Shown: positions 53,724 through 62,630 of the stretch, piece by piece
Numbering within the stretch: the stretch's first letter is position 1
Layout of the letters: each line of letters begins with the position of its first letter
Source: Thermomicrobiales bacterium
Lineage (GTDB): Bacteria > Chloroflexota > Chloroflexia > Thermomicrobiales > UBA6265
Reading direction: 5' to 3'
DNA length: 64,000 bases
Assembly (NCBI GenBank): GCA_041390825.1
Contig: JAWKPF010000018.1
Coordinates: 1 to 64,000, forward strand
Notes under the pieces: model-generated
Databases searched by the model: none
What the model was told of the DNA's origin: nothing
Seen by the model: the letters and a program-made list of their open reading frames with translations, nothing else
Program-made: the position numbers and the translations under genes

Positions 53724-55279
53724 AGCGGGATATTGCCATGCTTGCGCGCAGGCGTGCGCACCCGCTTGGTGCGGGCCAGCTCCAACGATCGGATCAGCCA
53801 ACGGCGTGTCTCGTGCGGCATGATGACATCGTCGATGTACCCCCGCGCGGCCGCCTGATAGGGACTGGAGAAGAGGTCTTCGTAGTCGGATTTCAACTCG
53901 TTTCGCAAGACGGCCGGATCCGCCGCTTCTGCCAGTTCGCGCCGGAAGAGCAGGTTCACCGCAGCTTCCGGACCCATCACCGCGATCTCGCCAGTCGGCC
54001 ACGATGCCACGAAATCTGCCCCGATATTCCGCGAGTTCATGACCACGTATGCCCCGCCGTACGCTTTGCGGGTGATGACCGTCACCCGCGGCACCGTTGC
54101 TTCGCAAAAGGCATAGAGGAGCTTCGAACCGTGCCGGATGATACCGGCGTACTCCTGATCGGCGCCCGGCAGGAATCCCGGCACATCTTCGAAAACGACC
54201 AACGGAATCGAAAAGGCATCGCAGAATCGGACGAAACGAGCGGCTTTCTCACTCGCGTCGATATCGAGCGTTCCGGCCAGCACCTGCGGCTGGTTCGCGA
54301 CGACACCGACGCTGTAGCCATCGAGCCGACCGAAACCGCAAATGATGTTGCGCGCGAAGGCTTCCTGCACTTCCAGGAAGTCGCCATCGTCCAGTGTCGC
54401 CCGGATCACTTCGTGCATGTCATAGGGCTTGTTCGAGCTCTCCGGCGCGATGGAATCGAGCTCATCCACGCGGCGATCCGCATCGTCAGCCGACGCGAAT
54501 CTCGGAACCGGATCGAGATTGTTCGAAGGGATGTAGCTGAGCAGGACGCGCACCAGCTCGTTGAGGTCGTCCTCGCCCGCAGCGGCAAAATGCGCGACGC
54601 CGCTCACCCGATTGTGCGTATCGGCGCCGCCCAATTGTTCATGAGTAACGGTCTCGCCGGTGACCGTCTTGATGACGTCTGGCCCGGTGATGAACATCTG
54701 GCTGGTCTTCTCGACCATGATGACAAAATCGGTCATGGCCGGTGAATAGACCGCGCCGCCGGCGCAAGGACCAGCGATGATCGAGATCTGCGGCACGACT
54801 CCCGAAGCGCACACGTTGCGAAAGAAAACGTCGCCGTAGCCAGCCAACCCTTCGACGCCTTCCTGAATGCGTGCGCCCGCCGAGTCGTTGATCCCGATGA
54901 TCGGGCAGCCATACTGCTCGGCCAGATCCATGATGCGCACGACCTTTTCGGCGAACGCTTCTCCCAGCGAACCGCCAAAGACCGTGAAGTCCTGGGAGAA
55001 GATCGCGACCTTGCGGCCATCGATCGTGCCGAACCCGGTCACCACACCGTCCCCATACGGGTTGCTCTCGGACATGCCAAAGTGGCTTGCCCGATGGCGC
55101 ACCATGGTGCCAAGTTCTTCGAACGATCCCTCATCGAGCAGCGCCAGCACCCGTTCACGCGCGCCGCGCTTGTCTCGCCGCGCCTGACGCGCGGCGGCAG
55201 CAGCGTGCTGCGCCTCGATTTCGGCCTGGATATCCGCCAGCCGCTCGGTCCTGGATTTCTGTGCTGATTCGATACTCAT
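53720..55279 (-). CDS. Acetyl/propionyl-CoA carboxylase beta subunit
   Basis: 519 residues. Carboxyltransferase that moves CO2 from carboxybiotin to propionyl- or acetyl-CoA. Two crotonase-like halves carry SQDFTVFGGSLGEAFAEKVV, PIIGINDSAGARIQEGVEGL (first oxyanion region) and RKAYGGAYVVMNSRNIGADF with GEIAVMGPEAAVNLLFRREL (second oxyanion region). It begins with a typical amphipathic N-terminal helix RTERLADIQAEIEAQHAAAA. The mutase stop overlaps the ATG by one base. With the mutase and epimerase it defines the methylmalonyl-CoA route from propionyl-CoA to succinyl-CoA. The matching biotin carboxylase/BCCP is at 13.5-15.3 kb. Confidence 0.95.
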   Translation of the reverse strand: MSIESAQKSRTERLADIQAEIEAQHAAAAARQARRDKRGARERVLALLDEGSFEELGTMVRHRASHFGMSESNPYGDGVVTGFGTIDGRKVAIFSQDFTVFGGSLGEAFAEKVVRIMDLAEQYGCPIIGINDSAGARIQEGVEGLAGYGDVFFRNVCASGVVPQISIIAGPCAGGAVYSPAMTDFVIMVEKTSQMFITGPDVIKTVTGETVTHEQLGGADTHNRVSGVAHFAAAGEDDLNELVRVLLSYIPSNNLDPVPRFASADDADRRVDELDSIAPESSNKPYDMHEVIRATLDDGDFLEVQEAFARNIICGFGRLDGYSVGVVANQPQVLAGTLDIDASEKAARFVRFCDAFSIPLVVFEDVPGFLPGADQEYAGIIRHGSKLLYAFCEATVPRVTVITRKAYGGAYVVMNSRNIGADFVASWPTGEIAVMGPEAAVNLLFRRELAEAADPAVLRNELKSDYEDLFSSPYQAAARGYIDDVIMPHETRRWLIRSLELARTKRVRTPARKHGNIPL

Positions 55280-56874
55280 TACACGCTCGCTCGATGTTCG
55301 CCAAAGACGCGCTTCAGCGCGATTACGACTTGCCCTAGCGTCGCGCCGGCCAGAAAGGCGTCCTTCATCACCGGCAGAAGATTGTCCGTTCCCCGCGCGG
55401 CGTATTCGACGCGGTCGAGCGCTGCATCCACCACGGTCGCATCCTGCGCGGCCTTATAGGCAGTCACACGCGCCATCTGTTTTTCCACCATGGCGCGGTC
55501 GATACGCTGAATCTGCGCGCCGATGCCTTCTTCGCTGGTGACGTACTTGTTCACGCCAACAATGACCTCATCACCCGCTTCGCGCGCCAGTTCCTTGCGG
55601 TATGCGTTTTCGGCAATCGCGGCTTGCATGAAGCCCTGGTCGATGGCATTGACCGCTCCGCCAAACGCATCGACCTGCGCGATCCAGTCACGCGCGTGCT
55701 TTTCGAGCTCATCGGTCAGGGACTCGACATACCAGGACCCCGCCAGCGGATCGGCAGTGTCGGTGACCCCCGATTCTTCCGCCAGGATCTGCTGCGTGCG
55801 CAGGGCAAGCGTGGCCGCGTGTTCGGTCGGCAGCGCGAGCGCCTCGTCGAAGCCGTTGGAATGCAAGCTCTGCGTGCCGCCAAGCACCGCCGCCAGACAC
55901 TGATATGCGACCCGCACGATGTTGTTCTCAGGTTGCTGCGCTGTCAGCGTGACTCCGCCGGTCTGGGTATGGAAGCGGAGCATCCACGACTTCGGATCGG
56001 TCGCGCCAAACTCATCGCGCATGATGTGGGCCCACATCCGGCGCGCCGCGCGGAACTTGGCTGCCTCCTCGAAGAGGTTGTTGTGCGAAGCGAAAAAGAA
56101 GCTCAGCCGGGGCGCGAAGTCGTCTACCGGCAGTCCGGCTTCGGTGGCGGCGCGCACATAGGCAATGCCGTTCGCCAATGTGAACCCGATCTCCTGCGCA
56201 GCCGAGGCGCCGGCCTCCCGGATGTGATAACCGGAGATCGAAATCGTGTTCCAGGACGGCAAGACTCGGCTGCAATAGTCGAAGGTGTCGACCACCAGCC
56301 GCATCGACGGCTTGGGAGGGAAGATGTAGGTTCCGCGCGCGGCATACTCCTTGAGGATGTCGTTTTGAATGGTGCCACCCAGTCTGGCTGGATCGGCGCC
56401 GCGCTCCTCCGCCACGATCTGATACAGAAGGAGCAGCAACGATGCGGGGGCATTGATCGTCATCGAGGTCGTGACGCCAGCTTGGTCGATGCCGTCGAAG
56501 AGGATGCGCATGTCGTCCAGAGTCGAAATTGGCACGCCGGTGCGCCCGACCTCCCCCAACGCCCTCGGATCGTCGGAGTCGAGTCCGAGCTGCGTTGGGA
56601 GATCGAACGCGACGCTCAGACCCGTCTGTCCGCGGGCGAGCAACAGGTGGTAGCGCTTGTTGCTCTCCTCAGCGGACGCAAAGCCGGCGTATTGCCGCAT
56701 GGTCCACGGTCGCCCACGGTACATGGTGGGATAGATGCCGCGAGAATACGGCCAGACGCCCGGGTCCTCTGCAGGACCGACGGCGTCTCCGGAACGGTAG
56801 ACCGGCCGAATCTCGATGTCCGAATCGGTGACGATCGGCGGCAGAGTTGGTTTCTTCGTTGCGCTGGTTGCCAT
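55279..56874 (-). CDS. Methylmalonyl-CoA mutase, catalytic (large) domain subunit
   Basis: 531 residues containing only the TIM-barrel substrate domain; the C-terminal B12-binding domain (DxHxxG) is missing and should be on a separate small subunit elsewhere. Seen: YPTMYRGRPWTMRQYAGFAS, in which the Tyr of TMY is the residue expected for methylmalonyl-CoA mutase (Ile in 2-hydroxyisobutyryl-CoA mutase); GLSVAFDLPTQLGLDSDDPR; NTISISGYHIREAGASAAQE; and PRLSFFFASHNNLFEEAAKF. It rearranges (R)-methylmalonyl-CoA to succinyl-CoA. It lies 60 bases after the epimerase gene and overlaps the carboxylase beta gene by one base. No MeaB/ArgK chaperone is seen here. Confidence 0.93.
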   Translation of the reverse strand: MATSATKKPTLPPIVTDSDIEIRPVYRSGDAVGPAEDPGVWPYSRGIYPTMYRGRPWTMRQYAGFASAEESNKRYHLLLARGQTGLSVAFDLPTQLGLDSDDPRALGEVGRTGVPISTLDDMRILFDGIDQAGVTTSMTINAPASLLLLLYQIVAEERGADPARLGGTIQNDILKEYAARGTYIFPPKPSMRLVVDTFDYCSRVLPSWNTISISGYHIREAGASAAQEIGFTLANGIAYVRAATEAGLPVDDFAPRLSFFFASHNNLFEEAAKFRAARRMWAHIMRDEFGATDPKSWMLRFHTQTGGVTLTAQQPENNIVRVAYQCLAAVLGGTQSLHSNGFDEALALPTEHAATLALRTQQILAEESGVTDTADPLAGSWYVESLTDELEKHARDWIAQVDAFGGAVNAIDQGFMQAAIAENAYRKELAREAGDEVIVGVNKYVTSEEGIGAQIQRIDRAMVEKQMARVTAYKAAQDATVVDAALDRVEYAARGTDNLLPVMKDAFLAGATLGQVVIALKRVFGEHRASV

Positions 56875-56934
56875 CGGCGTTCCTTCACTCAGCGAGGAAG
56901 GATACGGGAACGACGGATGTCCTGAAGGCGAGCG

Positions 56935-57357
56935 TCAAACGCCAGAGTCGTCCACCAGCTCGGTGAGTACGCCGCTGCATGACTCAGGATGCAGAAAGGC
57001 AATCCGCCATCCATGGGTGCCGGTGCGGGGAGACTCGTCGATCAGACGAACCCCTGCGGATTTCAGCCGAGCCAACTCGCCATCGAGATCATGGGTGCGA
57101 TACGCGACGTGGTGCATGGTGTCGCCGCGTTTCGCGAGAAACCTGGCGATCGGGCCGTCAGGATCTGTCGGGGTGATGAGCTCGATCCAGCCGGCGCCGC
57201 TGGCGAAGGTGACCGCTTCGATCTGCTGCTGGGGCAGCAACCAGCGCTCTCCACCGGAGAAGCCCAGGCGTTCATAGGCGGCCAGCGCGGCCTCCAGATC
57301 GGCGACCACGATACCGACATGATGTAGCTCGAGCCGGGAACCGATGGCGTTGCTCAC
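56935..57357 (-). CDS. mce: Methylmalonyl-CoA epimerase
   Basis: 140 residues, a VOC-fold protein. It interconverts the (S) and (R) forms of methylmalonyl-CoA, linking propionyl-CoA carboxylase to the mutase. Metal ligands are His in LELHHVGIVVADLEAALAAY, His in DTMHHVAYRTHDLD and Glu in GVLTELVDDS; the acid-base Glu is in AGWIELITPT. Size matches the family (about 130-145). The start is GTG at 57357, overlapping the PBP2 stop as GTGA, so this metabolic gene is translationally coupled to the cell-wall transpeptidase. Confidence 0.93.
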   Translation of the reverse strand: MSNAIGSRLELHHVGIVVADLEAALAAYERLGFSGGERWLLPQQQIEAVTFASGAGWIELITPTDPDGPIARFLAKRGDTMHHVAYRTHDLDGELARLKSAGVRLIDESPRTGTHGWRIAFLHPESCSGVLTELVDDSGV

Positions 57358-59909
57358 TCGTCGATCTCGTCGATCGGGTCTTCTTCGTCGACGAAATCGT
57401 CCTCCATCTCGTCGAAGCTCTCGTCGGGAACCGCCGTTGGCGATCCGGCAACCACGATGCCGGCAGATGGCGCAGGGTGCTCTTTGCCGATCGGCAGCTT
57501 GTCTTCCCGCAAGATGGCGCCGCGCTTGCGGGCTCCAGTCAGCTCGAAGTAGGCACGCAGCACCTTGTCGGCAATCGGCACCGCATAGCTCGAGCCCTCA
57601 CCGCCCTCCTTGAGGAAGACCGTGACGACGATCTCGGGCTCAGCGTAAGGCGCGTAGGCCGTGAACCAGGCATGCGAGTCCTGATAGGTGCCGTCGTCCC
57701 GCTTGACGCCCACTTCGGCAGTGCCGGTCTTGCCGGCGATTTCGATCTGTTCCTCGTCGCTCGGATTGGCATACGGCCACTTGCTGATGTATTGCCCGGT
57801 CTCTTTGTCCAGCGTGGAGTTGGCGGTGCCCGTTTCGACATTGACCACGCGCCACATCCCCTCGCGCACGAGATCGAGATGGTCGCTTTCCAGTTTCACC
57901 TGCCGCAAGCTTTCGGTAGCAAACGTCTGCACCGTCGCTCCCCGGTCGTCGACCGTTTCGAGCAAGAGCCGCGGACGATGGATCTTGCCACCATTGGCAA
58001 TGGCGGCCGTGTTAACGGCCATCTGCAACGGCGTTGCCAGGAAGAATCCCTGACCGATCGCCGTGTTGATCGTGTCGCCCGCCGACCAGCCTTCCTCGTA
58101 TTGATCGTTCTTCCATTCCGGATCGGGCACGAGGCCAACCGCCTCGAACGGCAGCTCGATGCCAGTTGCCTGGCCGAACCAAAACCGGTCGTAGAGATTG
58201 TCGTGCATCTTCTGGATGCCGAGTCCCTCGAAGAAGTGCAGGTCGCCTTTTTGTCCGGTATCGTAGAAGAGATCACGATAGTGCAGGTTCATCAGCGCGC
58301 CTTCCGGCTTCTGCTCCGGCGTGCCGACGTTGTAGAAGAAAACGTCACACGATCGTTCGAGCGCGCCGACCAGGTCGAGTGTTCCATGGCCGCCATCGGT
58401 TCGCTGCCAGCAGAGATACCGGTCGCCACGCGTCTCATCCCAGGTGTATGGCACCCAAATTCCGCTGGTGCAGGTGTAGGCAGAGTTGGCGCTGATGACG
58501 TCTTCGTGCAGTCCCGCCATCGCCATGAAGATTTTGAGGGTCGAACCGGGTGGGAAGTGATCCGCTGCGGCTTTGTTGATCAGCGGCCGGTTCTCGTCCT
58601 GGGTGTACTCGAGGTACTTGCGCGTGGAGATGCCTTCGACGAAGAGCTGGTTGTCGTAGAGCGGATAACTGGCAAGAGCGAGCACGTCGCCATTGCGCAC
58701 ATCGAGCACCACCACCGCGCCGGCGCCCGCCTTGTACTCGTGGCGCTCGAGTTCGGGGTCGTTTTTCTCCTGGTCCTTGAGGTAGCGGTCCTCGTTCGAG
58801 AAGAACAGCCCCTCCTCCAGGGCTGCGGTCGCCGCCGCCTGGAGTTCGAGATCGATGGTCAGTTTCAGATTTCGACCGGGGACCGGCGGGTTTTCGTAGA
58901 TGAGTCTCGTCTCGATGCCCAGACCGTCGACCTCGACGAATCGGCCCCCGCGATTGCCGCGTAGCACCTTTTCCATCCACAGCTCGAGCCCGAGCTTGCC
59001 GATGGTGTCGTCGAATTCGTAATAGGACTGCCCGCCAGCCGTCTGATTCTGCGGATCCTGCCGCTCCTCTTCGATGACCGGACCGACATACCCGATCACA
59101 TGGGACATGACTTCCCCGGCCGGATAGCTCCGCACCAGCGCGGTGTCGTTCAATTCGATACCCGGCAAGTAGAGCCGATTCGCTTCGAGCGTCATCGCTA
59201 TCTCGCGCGAGACATCGCGCTTGATGACAACCGGCAAATCGGGCACCGCGGTGTTTTCCACCAGGTAGTCGAACCGGTTGATGACCTTGACACCCGGCAG
59301 CTCTTGCGACGCCGCGCGGAACATGGGAGCCTGGTCGTCACTGAACTGGTCGACCTCGACCAGGTAGTTGTAGAGGGATCGGATGCGCACGATGCGCAGG
59401 AACTCTTCGATCGTGTCCTTCTTGGTCAAACCGAGCAGGTTCGCCACCCGCCGGTGCACCGTCTCTTCGCTTCCTTCCGGAACTGCGCTGGGGTCGATCA
59501 CCAGCACTTCCGGCAAGCGCAAGGCGGAGATGATGGTGCTGCGCACCCGCTCGCGCTCAGGAGTATCCCGCTTGGGTAGCTGCGCCGGAATCACCCGGAC
59601 TTCCCAGACGCGCCGATTCTCCGCGAGGGGGCGCCCCTGCCGATCGAAGATCAGGCCACGGACCGGCTTCTCAGGCCGCCAGCTTTGCGTGGTGTTTGCG
59701 GTCTCGGCCTGGTAATAGTCGCCCCTGGCGATCTGCATATAGCCGAGTCGGGCGGCCAGGGTCGTGAACCCGGCAATAATGGCGCCCTTCATCAGGAGCA
59801 CTCGCCGGTTCAGGAATATCTGATCCGACCGTTTCCACTCGGGTTTCTTGCCCTTGTTCTTTCGTTGTCCGGGCGGATCGTACGGGATCCGCTTCCGACT
59901 CCTAAGCAT
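57354..59909 (-). CDS. mrdA: Penicillin-binding protein 2 (elongasome transpeptidase)
   Basis: 851 residues, class B PBP. A basic cytoplasmic tail is followed by a membrane helix (about 38-58), the dimerisation (pedestal) domain with RPEKPVRGLIFDRQGRPLAE, and the transpeptidase domain with PGSTLKIFMAM (SxxK, Ser about 455), SCDVFFYNVG (SxD as in PBP2) and GKTGTAEVG (KTG, about 724). A VGLVPDPEWKNDQYEEGWSA stretch is also usual for PBP2. The last 30 residues are strikingly acidic (DESFDEMEDDFVDEEDPIDE region) and by topology outside the membrane. It cross-links lateral wall with RodA/MreCD. It overlaps mreD by 8 bases and mce by 4. Confidence 0.96.
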   Translation of the reverse strand: MLRSRKRIPYDPPGQRKNKGKKPEWKRSDQIFLNRRVLLMKGAIIAGFTTLAARLGYMQIARGDYYQAETANTTQSWRPEKPVRGLIFDRQGRPLAENRRVWEVRVIPAQLPKRDTPERERVRSTIISALRLPEVLVIDPSAVPEGSEETVHRRVANLLGLTKKDTIEEFLRIVRIRSLYNYLVEVDQFSDDQAPMFRAASQELPGVKVINRFDYLVENTAVPDLPVVIKRDVSREIAMTLEANRLYLPGIELNDTALVRSYPAGEVMSHVIGYVGPVIEEERQDPQNQTAGGQSYYEFDDTIGKLGLELWMEKVLRGNRGGRFVEVDGLGIETRLIYENPPVPGRNLKLTIDLELQAAATAALEEGLFFSNEDRYLKDQEKNDPELERHEYKAGAGAVVVLDVRNGDVLALASYPLYDNQLFVEGISTRKYLEYTQDENRPLINKAAADHFPPGSTLKIFMAMAGLHEDVISANSAYTCTSGIWVPYTWDETRGDRYLCWQRTDGGHGTLDLVGALERSCDVFFYNVGTPEQKPEGALMNLHYRDLFYDTGQKGDLHFFEGLGIQKMHDNLYDRFWFGQATGIELPFEAVGLVPDPEWKNDQYEEGWSAGDTINTAIGQGFFLATPLQMAVNTAAIANGGKIHRPRLLLETVDDRGATVQTFATESLRQVKLESDHLDLVREGMWRVVNVETGTANSTLDKETGQYISKWPYANPSDEEQIEIAGKTGTAEVGVKRDDGTYQDSHAWFTAYAPYAEPEIVVTVFLKEGGEGSSYAVPIADKVLRAYFELTGARKRGAILREDKLPIGKEHPAPSAGIVVAGSPTAVPDESFDEMEDDFVDEEDPIDEIDE

Positions 59910-60393
59910 GACGTGAACTCACCGGCTTCTGCGCAAGGCTGCCGATCAAATAGACAGGCGGAACGATCATCACGTTGAGAATGGCCTGCAGCGCGACGAT
60001 GCGGAGGAGCGGAGCAAGCGTGATCGACTCGCCTCCCGCGCTTCGCACCAAGAGTAAAACGAAGGCGTGCAGAAAGGTAGCCGCCACACATGCCACGATA
60101 GGCACAATCAAACTGCTGTGAAAGAACGCCCGCCCAGACAACGCTCCCAACAACACGACTGGCAACAGCGCGAGCGCATTCCCGCCGAGCGGATCGAGCG
60201 CCAGGGTATCCAGCAGGATGCCTACCAGGAACGCCCACAGGAGCCCTTCGCGAACCCCCCGCACAGCGCTCCAAACAAGAATGATGACGAGCGTGACATC
60301 CGGATAGATCCCGATGAGCTCGCTCGACGGAAAGACCGTTGCCTGCATGAAGGCGAAGAAGATCAGCGAGATCGCCAGAACGACCGGCGCCAT
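59902..60393 (-). CDS. mreD: Rod shape-determining protein MreD
   Basis: 163 residues, about five membrane helices with short loops. Family features are the N-terminal FFAFMQATVFPSSELIGIYP, then a VTLVIILVWSAVRGVREGLL segment and the conserved FLVGILLDTLALDPLGGNAL (the G-x-x-x-D-x-x-x-G-G-N-type motif of MreD). It couples cytoplasmic MreB to MreC and PBP2 in the elongation complex. The ends overlap PBP2 by eight bases and gatD ends 15 bases upstream. MreD sequences diverge strongly, but size, topology and position make the call secure. Confidence 0.9.
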   Translation of the reverse strand: MAPVVLAISLIFFAFMQATVFPSSELIGIYPDVTLVIILVWSAVRGVREGLLWAFLVGILLDTLALDPLGGNALALLPVVLLGALSGRAFFHSSLIVPIVACVAATFLHAFVLLLVRSAGGESITLAPLLRIVALQAILNVMIVPPVYLIGSLAQKPVSSRHA

Positions 60394-60408
60394 CGAATCG
60401 GCTCCTCG

Positions 60409-61206
60409 CTAACTGCGTGGAATCGGCGCGTAGGCGGCAATCCGGCGCAGGAGCGATGGGTTGGGGTCATCTCGGCGCTCGGATCTTGCGCGGCCAACTG
60501 CTGACCGGTGCGCTTCGCGCTCCAGCCGATCATCGATCTGATCGAGCTCGGCGGCCTGCCCTCGATACTCGAGTCCCCGTGCGATCAACCAATCGGCGAG
60601 GGCGGGATTCTTGGGCAAGAGCGAACCATGGAGGTAGCAGCCAAGCGCATTCTTGTACCTGGCTCCTTCGGTGCCGTCACGGCCGTTGTTGCCCCGTCCA
60701 TGCACGATACGGGCCATCGGTTCCACTCCTGGACCAAGCCAGGTCAGGCCGCTGTGGTTCTCGAAGCCGATCAGCTCGCCCCATTCGCTTTCGGCGATGA
60801 CATTGCCGATGAAGCGCTCGTTGCTCGCCTCGGTTTCGACATCGAAGATGCCGATACCCGGCAAGGGCGCGGCGTCGTGCGGCCGATATGCGTGCCCGAA
60901 GAGCTGATACCCGCCGCAGACCGTCAGAGCAGCGGCGCCCCGCTCGATGGCCGATCTCAACTGCTCCCCCTTCTTTCCGGCCAGGTCGTTCGAGACCGCG
61001 ATCTGTTCCTGGTCCTGCCCTCCCCCGAAGAAGAAGACATCGATGTCATCAGGGATCGCGTCGCCAATATCGAGACCGATCACATCTGCCTCGATCCCGC
61101 GCCAGGCAGCACGTTGCGAGAGCACGATGACATTTCCCCGATCACCATAGATGTTCATCTTGGTGGGATACAGCCAACCGATACGGAGCGTGCGCTTCTT
61201 GCTCAT
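60409..61206 (-). CDS. gatD: Lipid II amidotransferase glutaminase subunit GatD
   Basis: 265 residues, class I glutamine amidotransferase of the CobB/CobQ-like GatD type. It releases ammonia from glutamine for MurT. It opens TLRIGWLYPTKMNIYGDRGN, has FFFGGGQDQEQIAVSNDLA, the nucleophile in ALTVCGGYQLFGHAY, GEWG-like GELIGFENHSGLTWLGPG, and the catalytic His in ALGCYLHGSLLPKNP. All these positions match GatD of Staphylococcus, Streptococcus and Mycobacterium. It is separated from murT by 2 bases. A charged C-terminal tail of about 50 residues (RLEREAHRSAVGRARSERRD) is an extra. The product is D-isoglutamine in the stem peptide. Confidence 0.95.
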   Translation of the reverse strand: MSKKRTLRIGWLYPTKMNIYGDRGNVIVLSQRAAWRGIEADVIGLDIGDAIPDDIDVFFFGGGQDQEQIAVSNDLAGKKGEQLRSAIERGAAALTVCGGYQLFGHAYRPHDAAPLPGIGIFDVETEASNERFIGNVIAESEWGELIGFENHSGLTWLGPGVEPMARIVHGRGNNGRDGTEGARYKNALGCYLHGSLLPKNPALADWLIARGLEYRGQAAELDQIDDRLEREAHRSAVGRARSERRDDPNPSLLRRIAAYAPIPRS

Positions 61207-61208
61207 GG

Positions 61209-62630
61209 TTATTCCTCCCAGAACCGATCGACCGCGCCGGCATCACCGAGCGCCTCGCGGATCGCGAGCATCGCGGTATAGGTTGGCAAGATCGAAACCT
61301 CCGGCGACGCGCTCGTCTTCGCCAGGAAGTCCTTCAGCGCGCGTTCGATAGGTCCGGTCAGCGCGACGATGCGCGATTCGTCCACACCGGCGTACTTCAG
61401 CCGATTCGCCATATCCGCGCCACGGATTCCAGCCGTCGCGATGGGAAGCGCTCCGGCGGCAAGCATTTCGAAATCGACATCCCAGAGCCAGGAGACATCC
61501 CGCCCATCCGCGAACTCGTCATTGATGACGATCAAGGTGGGCGCGCCCAGCTCGCTGCCACCCCCGGTGATGGTGCGCAGCACTTCGTTGAAGCCAACCG
61601 GGTTCTTTACCAGCGCAATCGAGATGTCGCGTCCCTCGAAGTGCACCCGCTCGGCACGTCCAAACGGAGACTGGAACGCATCGAGCGCTTTCCGAATGGT
61701 GTGGGACGGAATGCCGAGCGCGAACGCAGTGGCCACCGCGGCGGTGACGTTGTAGGCGTTGTAGATTCCGGGCACATGCACGTTTGCGTCTTGCAACATC
61801 TGCCCATCGGTCGCGGTGACCGTCATCGTCAGGGCATTCATGGCGTCGAGCCGTACATCGTTGCCCACGACATCCAGCGCTGGACGCGCTGCGCCGCAGC
61901 TCTGGCAAAACCAGTCGCCCAGATGTCCGAGATAGAGTTCGCGATAGGACAGATCAGCGCCGCAGCTTCGACAGACCGCCGCATCCGCGGCGTGTGGCAG
62001 TTCAGCCAGCTTGTGCTCCGGGGCAGACAAACCGAATGTCGAACGCGCCGCGGTCAAGCCGTTGGTAATTGTGGCCAGCGTGGGGTCGTCCACATCGACG
62101 ATCAAACGAGTCGATGCTGGCAATGTGGCAAACGCGGCTTTCCATTTGCGGCCAACCGTGTCCAGCTCGCCATACCGGTCGAGCTGGTCGCGAAAGAGGT
62201 TGTTGAGCACCAGCAGCTTGGGGTTGACGAGCCGGAGAATTTCCGGCAGCGCTGCCTCATCCGATTCGATGACCGCGATCTCACCGTCCGGCATCCCAGT
62301 CAACGACGAACCCTGCACGAAGGTTGCCGCCACGCCCCGCGCCAGGTTCGACCCGGAGCGATTGTGAATCACCTTCAGTCCAGCGGCCTCGATGATGTCG
62401 GCAATCATCCGTGACGTGGTCGTCTTGCCGTTTGTCCCGGCCACCACCACCGCCCCATGCGGCAACCTGCGTGCGATCTTGGACACGACCTGAGGGTCGA
62501 TCTGTAATGCGACCAGCCCGGGCGCCGCTGTGCCACCCCGGCCCGAGCGCCGCAAGACCTCGAGAGTCGCTTTGGATGCGGAGATCGACGCAGCCTGGCG
62601 CACACCGCCAAGCGACGGTTTAGGAGCCAC
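61209..62630 (-). CDS. murT: Lipid II isoglutaminyl synthase subunit MurT
   Basis: 473 residues, Mur-ligase family. It uses ATP and ammonia from GatD to amidate D-Glu of lipid II. The central domain has P-loop VVVAGTNGKTTTSRMIADII, a zinc-ribbon insertion CRSCGADLSYRELYLGHLGD ending WFCQSCG (CxxC pair twice), which is specific to MurT, then the C-terminal DUF1727 domain with VVINDEFADGRDVSW-type sequence (61515-61560 region) containing the Asp of the shared amidotransferase triad. Start and stop are coupled: it overlaps mreC by 11 bases and ends 2 bases before gatD. Insertion between mreC and mreD is not the layout described in Gram-positives. Confidence 0.95.
   Translation of the reverse strand: MAPKPSLGGVRQAASISASKATLEVLRRSGRGGTAAPGLVALQIDPQVVSKIARRLPHGAVVVAGTNGKTTTSRMIADIIEAAGLKVIHNRSGSNLARGVAATFVQGSSLTGMPDGEIAVIESDEAALPEILRLVNPKLLVLNNLFRDQLDRYGELDTVGRKWKAAFATLPASTRLIVDVDDPTLATITNGLTAARSTFGLSAPEHKLAELPHAADAAVCRSCGADLSYRELYLGHLGDWFCQSCGAARPALDVVGNDVRLDAMNALTMTVTATDGQMLQDANVHVPGIYNAYNVTAAVATAFALGIPSHTIRKALDAFQSPFGRAERVHFEGRDISIALVKNPVGFNEVLRTITGGGSELGAPTLIVINDEFADGRDVSWLWDVDFEMLAAGALPIATAGIRGADMANRLKYAGVDESRIVALTGPIERALKDFLAKTSASPEVSILPTYTAMLAIREALGDAGAVDRFWEE

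Noticed and set aside
53514..54107. 197-codon frame covering the carboxylase epsilon gene as one protein
   Set aside because: Its first two-thirds is out of frame within the carboxylase beta gene and looks like noise; only the part from GTG 53723 reads like a protein.
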